Source: Flavisolibacter tropicus
GTDB lineage: Bacteria; Bacteroidota; Bacteroidia; Chitinophagales; Chitinophagaceae
Reading direction: 5' to 3'
NCBI RefSeq assembly: GCF_001644645.1
Contig: NZ_CP011390.1
Span: 124,001-188,000 of the forward strand
Length of the DNA stretch: 64,000 bases
A model generated the notes under the pieces. The model had not been told where the DNA came from and searched no databases. It saw nothing but the letters and a program-made list of their open reading frames with translations. Position numbers and translations under genes: made by a program. Of this stretch, positions 50,629-58,029 are shown one piece after another (the first letter of the stretch is position 1; each line of letters begins with the position of its first letter).

Positions 50629-50660
50629 AAATCCAGGCTGCACAATGCCTGGATTTTTAT
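50629..50660 (+). terminator. Rho-independent terminator without an upstream gene
   Basis: AAATCCAGGC (50629-50638) and GCCTGGATTT (50647-50656) form a perfect 10-base stem followed by TTAT. The nearest plus-strand coding sequence ends 940 bases upstream, so the transcript it ends may be non-coding. Confidence 0.7.
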
Positions 50661-50689
50661 TGTTTACTACTTACTGTCTTAGGAGTAAT

Positions 50690-51200
50690 ACTTTATTAAA
50701 GGTGTAGCCTCGAAAGGCCCGGCAACTTAAAGAGAGCGCTTCGCGCAGTATTGTTTCACGCTGGATGCGCCTTTGGCGCGAAGAGAAGAACCACGGAGAC
50801 GCGGGGACAGGGAGGGACACAGAGGATAGGAGAAAAGGAGAAGAATATTGAAGAGGGAACAAGGAAGGATGAAGGAAGAAGTGGAGGAAAGGCATAAGGG
50901 GCAAGAAACAAGGAACAAGAAAGGAAATGTTCAATGCTCAATTTTCGATACTCAATGTTCAATGAAGAGAGGAGTAGTATAGGAGGATGGTAGGAGGAGT
51001 AGTGAATGTGGAAGGCAGGTAGAGGGCTTTATCTGTGCAGTTGGTACGGACTTACCTACAGAAGAGGTACAGAAGAGGTACAGACTAGGTACAGGAGAGG
51101 TACAGGCTAGGCAGGGCAGCGCGGCTGAAGCCTGGCTCGTGAATGGTGAGTGGGTGAGTGGTCAGTGGTGAGTAGCCAGCACACGCCCCCGGCCCCTAAA
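50690..51200. repeat. Dense simple-repeat block
   Basis: The block holds a purine-rich tract with GAGGGAACAAGGAAGGATG words (50815-50905), the CAATGCTCAATTTTCGATACTC words (50933-50963), an 11-base tandem array at 51065-51119, a GTGAGTG tract between CTGGCT and AGCCAG arms (about 51132-51177) and GCCCC-TAAA-GGGG hairpin words (near 51192-51206). Frames that are open across it on the minus strand reflect the purine bias only. Confidence 0.7.
51065..51119. repeat. 11-base tandem repeat, five units
   Basis: The units are AGGTACAGAAG, AGGTACAGACT, AGGTACAGGAG, AGGTACAGGCT and a diverged AGGCAGGGCAG. The last two bases alternate between units, suggesting an original 22-base unit. Confidence 0.85.
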
Positions 51201-51375
51201 GGGGAGCATCCACGCACAAGAAGACTCCCGCCGATAGCACCGATTGACCACGGAGCATTTATGATATTAGAAGTGGCCTACATGTGTATAAATAAAGGGG
51301 GTGAAAGGTTTTGAGGGGGGCCTTTAGTTGGGTAGATTTGCTAAGATAATTAGCAATTAAGGCTCAGGGGACAAG

Positions 51376-51406
51376 ATCCAGGAAGCAAGTGGAGGCCTGG
51401 ATTTTT
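51376..51406 (+). terminator. Rho-independent terminator
   Basis: ATCCAGG (51376-51382) pairs with CCTGGAT (51396-51402), followed by TTTT. Its stem core, ATCCAGG/CCTGGAT, is the same as in the terminator at 50629-50656. It ends about 60 bases before the gene at 51463. Confidence 0.6.
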
Positions 51407-51462
51407 AACCTTAGACTTTACACTTTTACCCATTAACGCTCCACCTTTAACCTGTACTCTTT

Positions 51463-52089
51463 ATGGCAAAACAAGTAGGCCCCGTATTTATTACCGGAAC
51501 CATCGATGGCATCATCTTCTATAAGTTAGGGGACACGTATTACCTGCGCTCCAAGGGTGATTATAAGAGTGCTAAGATGATGCGCAAGGATCCCCGCCTC
51601 CAGCGCACGATGGCCAATGCCGAGCGGTTTGGCGTAGCTGCTAAAATGGTGAAGCGCGTATACTACCGCCAGCTTCCAGGGACCGTGCGCAAGCCTGGCT
51701 TGTTTGCCAGGCTAACAGGGATGGTCAATAAGTGGTTGTACCAGGGAAAGACCAAGGAAGAAGCACAGGAACTGCTGCTAGCGCATTGCCAAACCCTGCA
51801 GTCAACAGTTACACCTACATCTATAAATAAGGAAGTAAACCCCGCAACACCAGTATCTAATTCAATACCAACGAAATCTTCAATCCCAAATCCTTTGAAA
51901 ACACCGATACACCGGGTCAAACAAGCCCGCTACCTTTCGCGCTGGAAGATCAAACCTAACGGGCGACTTCATATTCCTGGTAAACTAAAAGGGATTAACC
52001 ATAAAAGGATGGCAGGAAGAAAATCCTGGAAAGGAGTGTGTGCAACAAACCATGATGTAATGCAGCTAACGCAGAAAATAAACACATAA
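51463..52089 (+). CDS. Uncharacterised basic Bacteroidota protein
   Basis: 208 residues, strongly basic. The N-terminal part ('GPVFITGTIDGIIFYKLGDT', 'YYLRSKGDYKSAKMMRKDP', 'RTMANAERFGVAAKMVKRVY') resembles a family of short Bacteroidota proteins I have seen only as hypothetical. A Thr/Pro/Ser/Asn-rich linker (about residues 110-145) leads to a second basic part ('ARYLSRWKIKPNGRLHIPGK'). No signal peptide or membrane helix is present. The high Lys/Arg content would suit nucleic-acid binding. Its coding part is GC-richer than its surroundings, and it sits directly after a repeat-dense block. Function cannot be assigned. Confidence 0.72.
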   Translation: MAKQVGPVFITGTIDGIIFYKLGDTYYLRSKGDYKSAKMMRKDPRLQRTMANAERFGVAAKMVKRVYYRQLPGTVRKPGLFARLTGMVNKWLYQGKTKEEAQELLLAHCQTLQSTVTPTSINKEVNPATPVSNSIPTKSSIPNPLKTPIHRVKQARYLSRWKIKPNGRLHIPGKLKGINHKRMAGRKSWKGVCATNHDVMQLTQKINT

Positions 52090-52514
52090 ATAGAATATCG
52101 TTTTTATCAAGCCTATCTTGTTCATTTCGAAGTTTGAAGGCAGCTAGTTTGCCATTGTTATCTCATCAATAGATGCTACGATTTATTGTTTGCTTGAAGA
52201 ACTGTTGGTATAATCAATTTATTAGGTATTGCCCAGCAGTCTAAAGTATTTCTCATTACAATATTCTACTTTTGTTCAGGAGAGATGTTTGTTAGAAGTA
52301 AGGCGTTTTGCAGTATTTTTTTGTAGACTGTTCTTTAGAAGTGTTATGAACGATGTTTTGATCCCTGATGTAATATAGGTGCTTTAATTGTCGCTATTTC
52401 TTTGCTTGTTGTGGCTCAATTTTTCCCCGCACTTCCTCCCTGTATAACTAATGTTCCTGCTCAGTGAATTAACAAGACCAATGCTTGTATTTCTTAACAA
52501 GCTAATTTGTAGTT
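52090..52514. other. Intergenic region, nothing distinct seen
   Basis: 425 AT-rich bases between the basic protein and the PAS kinase gene. No open frame, strong hairpin or repeat was recognised. It presumably holds the kinase promoter. Confidence 0.5.
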
Positions 52515-54311
52515 ATGACCACCAAAGTTAAGTATGGTAAAAAGCTGATAAGCTACAGATCATTGCTGAATGCTATGTCAGAACCAGCCTTTTGTACCGA
52601 CACTTCTTTTATTATTCAAAGCTGGAATGAAGCATCTGAGAAAATATTCGGCCTAACTGAAGACCAGGTTATGGATCACTATTTATTTTCCCTGATCGAC
52701 TTTGCAATTGTAGGAGGAGCTCTTGCGCAAGTTCTAGAATCCATACATGTTACGGGGCATTGGGTAGGAATAACTGTGGTTGTTTACCCTAATGGGAAAG
52801 AGTTAAGTATTCAGGTTAGCATTGATCCTATTTACGATGTAAATGGTCACCTGATAGGGTACGTTTCCGTTTCTAAAGATATTACTGAAACTGTGGAAGC
52901 AAAGGGCAGTTTGACGGCCTTACAAAAAATGTTTACAGCTTTTATGGATCACAGCCCAACCCTTACCTGGATCATTGATGATGAAGGTTACTGCCATTTT
53001 TTTAATGACTTGTATTTGAAAACGTTTCATCTAGACCACAGTGTTATTGGTAAGCACGCAAGCCAGTTATTTCCCAAAGAAATAGTTGACCCTTATTTAG
53101 AGAATAATGCCATTGTATTCCAAACCGATCAGCCACTGGAGTTTATAGAAACAGCTGTAGGACCCGATGGTAAAAAAATTATTCTCAAGGTTTTAAAGTT
53201 TCCTCTTGACCTGCCTGGTATGAAAAAGTATTTAGGAGGTGTAGCTATCAATATTACCAAAGAAGTTGAAAAGCAGGAACAGTTGAGTTTGATTAATGAG
53301 CGATTCAGGCTGGTAAATAAAGCTACTTCCGATCATATCTGGGACTGGGATATTGTTGCGGATCGAATTGTAACGGATGGATTTGAAGAGGCTGAAAATG
53401 AGCGTAAGAACTGGCATAGTTTAGAAGAAAGTCTAGGTGAAGTAAATGTAAAAGACCGTGAAAGGATAAAAGAAAGTTTGCATAAGGCCATTGCTGACAA
53501 GGGTAGGCAATACTGGGAAGAAGAATATAGTGCCTTAGATGGAAAAGGAAGTTATAAAACGGTTATTGACAAAGGTTATATCATTCGTAATGCGTCGGGC
53601 AAAGCCATGAGAATGATTGGTGCGCAACATGATATTACAGAACTGAAAGTGCTGCAACACAGATTGTTAGAGCAGGAAAAAAACAGGCAGCGGGAAATCG
53701 TGAAAGCTGTGATTGATGCGCAGGAAAAAGAAAGACATGAAATAGCACACGAACTGCACGACAATGTGAACCAGCTACTCACTACTTGCAAGCTACAACT
53801 GGAAGCAGCCGAACATTATGCCAATGACGAAACCTATCTCTCCCGGATCTCATCCTATGTACAAAGCATCATAAATGAGATACGTAGTATCAGTCACCAG
53901 CTCAATCCTGCTAATATTGGAACCATAGGTCTTATTCCTACTATTGATGATATTGTTTCAAAGATCAATGCAGCCGGCAAATTGGCAATTGCGTTTGATT
54001 ACAAAAAAATTAAAGCCAACGAACGTTTTGATAAGGATATTGAATTGATCATTTTCCGGATCATACAGGAGCAAATTCAAAACATTATAAAACATGCAGC
54101 GGCTAAACAAGCTAGTATTGCCTTGGAAAAGAATCAAAGCAAGCTGTATCTCTCTATTGAAGATGACGGTAAAGGATTTGATCTTAGTGTAACGAAAAAA
54201 GGATTAGGCCTAACAAACATTATTAACCGGGCAGAATATTTTGGTGGAGAGGTAGAAATAAACACCAGCCTGGGTAAGGGATGTAAAGTGTTGGTAACGT
54301 TACCTCTTTAA
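52515..54311 (+). CDS. Soluble PAS-domain sensor histidine kinase (HisKA_3 type)
   Basis: 598 residues without membrane helices. Three PAS/PAC units precede the kinase: 'SEPAFCTDTSFIIQSWNEAS' (about residues 18-130), 'MDHSPTLTWIIDDEGYCHFF' (about 142-260) and 'LVNKATSDHIWDWDIVADRI' (about 265-380). The dimerisation helix is 'EKERHEIAHELHDNVNQLL' with phospho-acceptor His415, the NarX/DegS form. The HATPase has 'IIQEQIQNIIKHAAAK', 'IEDDGKGFD' and 'KGLGLTNIINRAEYFGGEVE'. Partners of such kinases are LuxR-type response regulators; none is adjacent. It senses a cytoplasmic signal, perhaps redox or a small ligand, which the sequence does not reveal. Confidence 0.92.
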   Translation: MTTKVKYGKKLISYRSLLNAMSEPAFCTDTSFIIQSWNEASEKIFGLTEDQVMDHYLFSLIDFAIVGGALAQVLESIHVTGHWVGITVVVYPNGKELSIQVSIDPIYDVNGHLIGYVSVSKDITETVEAKGSLTALQKMFTAFMDHSPTLTWIIDDEGYCHFFNDLYLKTFHLDHSVIGKHASQLFPKEIVDPYLENNAIVFQTDQPLEFIETAVGPDGKKIILKVLKFPLDLPGMKKYLGGVAINITKEVEKQEQLSLINERFRLVNKATSDHIWDWDIVADRIVTDGFEEAENERKNWHSLEESLGEVNVKDRERIKESLHKAIADKGRQYWEEEYSALDGKGSYKTVIDKGYIIRNASGKAMRMIGAQHDITELKVLQHRLLEQEKNRQREIVKAVIDAQEKERHEIAHELHDNVNQLLTTCKLQLEAAEHYANDETYLSRISSYVQSIINEIRSISHQLNPANIGTIGLIPTIDDIVSKINAAGKLAIAFDYKKIKANERFDKDIELIIFRIIQEQIQNIIKHAAAKQASIALEKNQSKLYLSIEDDGKGFDLSVTKKGLGLTNIINRAEYFGGEVEINTSLGKGCKVLVTLPL

Positions 54312-54444
54312 TTTGTAGACGCATTTCTGAAATTTATATGATTTTGCAAGAGCGTCTTATTGTTGCTTTAAGATGTTTACTCTCAAATATCCTGTGTACT
54401 GTAATCAACTTCGTCCCTGTTGAATGCGGGCAAGTGATTAATGA

Positions 54445-55443
54445 ATGATTATGATACATTATCCATTTACGCAAAAGAACTTTGAAGATTGGATAAAGGA
54501 CCTTGGCCACTTTCTTCATACAGATGTAACTAATAATTGCTTATGCTTTCCTGAAAATGTTGGTGAAGGGTTTGCCTATGCCGGTAGTTTGAAAAGCGGC
54601 ATGTCATTTCTGTATGTCAATATTGTTTTGCAACAGGATGTTTTGTTTGAAAGAACCGATGCTGATGATGCTGGTATTTTGCTCTATTTTAATAAAGTAC
54701 AAATTGGTCGCTTTTACAAAATTACCTCGGGTGGCCAAGAGATCTTAGTCAATGAAAAAGAGTATGATACTGTATTGTTGAATTCATCCCAATATCCCTT
54801 AAAGCTGCATCTTACAAAAGATTCACATCTTCGAATGATTGGTATTCGTTTTAGTGAAAGCCTGGTGAAAAAGTTTATGAAGTCAAATAACCTAGCCTTC
54901 ATAAAAAGCATTACCCAGCAAAACCTGGATAATGCAACCGACGCTTACCTGACTCCGGAAGTGCAGCGTTTGTTGGAGGATGTTTATCATACTGATGTAC
55001 GTACTACTTTGGGTCAATTTGTTCTTCTTAACCGGGTCTTACTACTCGTTGAGAAATTCCTGCATTTGTTTTTCATTCGCGAACTGCCACCAGAAAAACA
55101 ATATCATCCCAGCCAGGAAGAGTTAGAAAACCTGGGAAAAGTAGAAACCTTTTTGGCTAAAGTTCCTGATGACTTTCCATCTGTAGAAAAGCTGGCCAGA
55201 ATGGCTATGATGAGTAGTACAAAGCTAAAAGCCCGGTTCAAAGAAGTGTATGGTATGAAGCTGTATGAGTATTATAATTATAACCGTTTAATCAAAGCCA
55301 AACAATGGATAGAAAATGGGGTAGCATCTATACAGGATGCTGCTTATCGTATAGGATTTACAAATAGTAGTAATTTTTCCAAAGCCTTTAAAAAAGAGTT
55401 TGGCATTTTACCTGGTAAATTGAAAGTTTTTCAGCCTGCCTGA
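54445..55443 (+). CDS. AraC-family transcriptional regulator
   Basis: 332 residues. The N-terminal two thirds are a cupin-like or related ligand part without recognisable motifs ('YVNIVLQQDVLFERTDADDA', 'PLKLHLTKDSHLRMIGIRFS'). The C-terminal AraC domain has 'FPSVEKLARMAMMSSTKLKA' for the first helix-turn-helix and 'IQDAAYRIGFTNSSNFSKAF' with 'KKEFGILPGKLK' for the second. It belongs to the group common in Bacteroidota and is not closely related to the three AraC proteins at 46.6-49.7 kb. It follows the PAS kinase gene by 133 bases; a functional link is possible but not shown. Met1 and Met3 are alternative starts. Confidence 0.88.
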   Translation: MIMIHYPFTQKNFEDWIKDLGHFLHTDVTNNCLCFPENVGEGFAYAGSLKSGMSFLYVNIVLQQDVLFERTDADDAGILLYFNKVQIGRFYKITSGGQEILVNEKEYDTVLLNSSQYPLKLHLTKDSHLRMIGIRFSESLVKKFMKSNNLAFIKSITQQNLDNATDAYLTPEVQRLLEDVYHTDVRTTLGQFVLLNRVLLLVEKFLHLFFIRELPPEKQYHPSQEELENLGKVETFLAKVPDDFPSVEKLARMAMMSSTKLKARFKEVYGMKLYEYYNYNRLIKAKQWIENGVASIQDAAYRIGFTNSSNFSKAFKKEFGILPGKLKVFQPA

Positions 55444-55628
55444 TTCATTTGCTTTACAAATTTCATTACGACATTCGGCATACACCCATTTTCAACTGAG
55501 TATAAATGGAGAACTGGAAGTAAAACCTTAACGGATGAGATTGAGCAATTTGGGGTGCTTTGCGGTTCATCGTGAAGGTGAGGTATAGTTCTACTAGCGA
55601 TTCTCTTGTAGAATTTTTACATTTGTGA

Positions 55629-56705
55629 ATGAAGTTCAAACTTCCGCTTCCAGCCTGGACAATGGTGGCACCCCTGGTGGCGTGGTTGCTTTACTTCTTA
55701 TCCTCACTATCTTCCAGTAATTTATTTATACTGCTGCTTACCGTTTCACTAATGGGATCTGTAATGGCAGCTGTTCACCATGCCGAGGTGGTGGCACACC
55801 GTGTAGGTGAGCCATATGGGACTTTAGTACTAGCCATAGCGGTTACTGTTATTGAAGTTTCATTGATCGTTTCTTTAATGTTGTCCGGCGGGGCTGATAC
55901 GGCCACACTAGCCAGGGATACTGTTTTTGCGGCTGTTATGATCATTCTTACAGGTATTATTGGCTTATGTTTACTAATAGGCGGTGTACATCATCATGAG
56001 CAAAGTTTTGGGCCTTTTGGAGTAAATGCTTCCTTGGTAACACTTATGGCTATAACAGCTTTAACGCTTATTCTTCCCAATTTTACTACCAGTATTAAGG
56101 GGCCGGTTTATAATGAAAGTCAGCTGGTATTTGTTGCCATCATTTCATTAGTATTATATGGAACCTTTGTAATGGTACAAACCGTACGGCATCGTAATTA
56201 TTTTTTAGCTCCAGGCACTGATGAAGATGCCCATGCTGAACCACCTACTGCAAAGACAACATTGATAAGTGCTGTTTTGTTACTCGTTTGTTTGGGAGCC
56301 GTAGTATTACTAGCTAAAACGCTGGCCCCTTCTATAGAGCAAGGTGTAGCCCGATTAGGGGCGCCCAAATCAATGGTCGGTATTATTGTGGCATTGGTTA
56401 TTTTGTTGCCAGAGGGGCTGGCCGCTTTTCGTGCCGCCCGGATGAACCGGTTACAGACCAGCCTTAACCTGGCATTAGGATCTGCCCTGGCCAGTATTGG
56501 CTTAACCATACCTGCAGTAGCAATTGTATCGGTTGTTACCGATATTCCTGTTGCGCTGGGTATTGATACTAAATCCATGGTGTTGTTAGTCTTGTCTTTA
56601 TTCACCATCGTGTTGTCATTTGGAACAGGGCGTACCAACATCCTGCAAGGGGTGGTTTTACTGGTCATTTTTGCTGTTTATCTTTTTACTACCATTGTGC
56701 CATAA
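55629..56705 (+). CDS. chaA: ChaA-type calcium/sodium:proton antiporter
   Basis: 358 residues with about eleven membrane helices, the length of E. coli ChaA. The two inverted alpha repeats of the cation/Ca2+ exchanger superfamily are visible: 'AHRVGEPYGTLVLAIAVTVI' with the following Glu, and 'LPEGLAAFRAARMNRLQTSL' leading to 'NLALGSALASIGLTIPAVAI'. A histidine-rich loop 'GGVHHHEQSF' and an acidic loop ('GTDEDAHAE') lie between the halves. The protein exports Ca2+ or Na+ in exchange for protons at the inner membrane. It stands alone; a short AAATTCGAA repeat follows the gene. Confidence 0.9.
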   Translation: MKFKLPLPAWTMVAPLVAWLLYFLSSLSSSNLFILLLTVSLMGSVMAAVHHAEVVAHRVGEPYGTLVLAIAVTVIEVSLIVSLMLSGGADTATLARDTVFAAVMIILTGIIGLCLLIGGVHHHEQSFGPFGVNASLVTLMAITALTLILPNFTTSIKGPVYNESQLVFVAIISLVLYGTFVMVQTVRHRNYFLAPGTDEDAHAEPPTAKTTLISAVLLLVCLGAVVLLAKTLAPSIEQGVARLGAPKSMVGIIVALVILLPEGLAAFRAARMNRLQTSLNLALGSALASIGLTIPAVAIVSVVTDIPVALGIDTKSMVLLVLSLFTIVLSFGTGRTNILQGVVLLVIFAVYLFTTIVP

Positions 56706-56760
56706 GGGGAAATTCGAAATATTAAATTCGAAATTCGAAGGGGCAAATGCCAAATACCAG
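56706..56760. repeat. AAATTCGAA word repeat
   Basis: AAATTCGAA occurs three times with slight changes within 40 bases after chaA, then CAAATGCCAAATACC. A similar tract of AAATTCCAAAATCCAAATG type follows the barrel gene at 46560-46610. Confidence 0.5.
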
Positions 56761-56868
56761 AAGCTTTCTAATGGAAAAGGGTTTGGTATCATGCGGTAAA
56801 ATACCTGTTAAAACGGCATTCCTCATGACTATTCATTTCTGGGGAATGGTAGTAACTTTAAAAGAAAA

Positions 56869-57945
56869 ATGGAAAACAAAGGGCTGCTTTTTATCCCTGA
56901 TATAAGTGGCTTTACACGTTTTATTAATGAATCGGAAATTGAACACAGCCGACTGATCATACAGGAATTACTGGAGCTGTTGTTGAATGCCAATCAGCTG
57001 GCATTAGAGGTTTCTGAAATAGAAGGCGATGCTATCCTCTTTTATAAATTTGGTGATGCTCCAAACATCAAAGACCTGTTTAAGCAAGTGGAAAAGATGT
57101 TTTGGGCCTTTCACCGTCATTTAAATACGTATGAACGCGGTCGATTTTGCCAGTGCAGGGCCTGTATGTCGGCAGCTAATCTTTCACTTAAGATCATTAC
57201 ACATTATGGTGAGTTTACCGATTATAGCGTAAAGAACTTTAATAAGCTGATTGGGCGAGATGTGATCATTGCACACCAGCTTTTGAAAAACAATATAGAG
57301 CAGCATGAATACTGGCTGGTCACTAAAAGCCTGCTTCCCAACGATCCTCCCATTGATCTTTCAGCGTACTTACACTGGGATAAAAGTGCTAAGCAAATAG
57401 AAAGTGGGGAAGTGCCGTTTTACTATACACAACTTGGTCCGCTAAAAGATATCATACCTCCAGAGCCGTTGCCTTTATTGGATCTTTCTAAAAAAGTAAA
57501 AGTGCTTTCCGTATCGCAGGATTATAAAACAGATATGATAACCTTATTTCATGCGGCTGGCGATCTGCGTTATCGCAGCCAATGGCAGGTTGGCGTAAAA
57601 GAAATTAAAGGGATTGAACATATTTTACCCCGTGTAGGCATGCGTTACCAAGCCGTACATGAAGATGAACAAACTGTGGTGTATTATAGCAGTTGCTCGT
57701 ATCATCCTGAACATATAGCGTTTAGTGAGACAGATGAAAAGAAGGAAACTACAACCTATTATATTCTTGAAAAGAAAGAGGCGAAGCTTACAAAATTGAC
57801 CCTAACGTTATACCTTAAGAAGTCGCCCTTTACCTATATTTTATACCAATTAAGTCGGAAAGACAAAGAGGCTACCTATAGCCAGTCATTAATAAACCTG
57901 GAGAAGGTAGTTGAAAAATTAAATCAGTCGGAAGATGGCTGGTAA
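56869..57945 (+). CDS. DUF2652 protein: cyclase-like domain plus SRPBCC-like domain
   Basis: 358 residues. The N-terminal 190 resemble a class III nucleotidyl cyclase fold: 'LLFIPDISGFTRFI' with Asp11 and 'SEIEGDAILFYKFGD' with Asp54 match the two metal-binding positions of true cyclases. Three cysteines in 'FCQCRACMS' follow. The C-terminal half (about residues 215-358) looks like a ligand-binding SRPBCC fold ('AAGDLRYRSQWQVGVKEIKG'). DUF2652 proteins have no established activity. The sequence permits cyclic-nucleotide synthesis, but the purine-specifying residues cannot be judged by eye. It is not in an obvious operon. Confidence 0.82.
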   Translation: MENKGLLFIPDISGFTRFINESEIEHSRLIIQELLELLLNANQLALEVSEIEGDAILFYKFGDAPNIKDLFKQVEKMFWAFHRHLNTYERGRFCQCRACMSAANLSLKIITHYGEFTDYSVKNFNKLIGRDVIIAHQLLKNNIEQHEYWLVTKSLLPNDPPIDLSAYLHWDKSAKQIESGEVPFYYTQLGPLKDIIPPEPLPLLDLSKKVKVLSVSQDYKTDMITLFHAAGDLRYRSQWQVGVKEIKGIEHILPRVGMRYQAVHEDEQTVVYYSSCSYHPEHIAFSETDEKKETTTYYILEKKEAKLTKLTLTLYLKKSPFTYILYQLSRKDKEATYSQSLINLEKVVEKLNQSEDGW

Positions 57946-58029
57946 TAGAATGATCTCCTGCTTCCGTATATCAAATTATTTGGTGGTAAAACGATAAACG
58001 GTTTACCTTGTCGGAAATCATTTTACGCA

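Noticed and set aside
50671..50962. Overlapping minus-strand frames rich in Ser, Phe, Leu and Pro
   Set aside because: They are translations of purine-rich simple repeats read on the opposite strand, not proteins.
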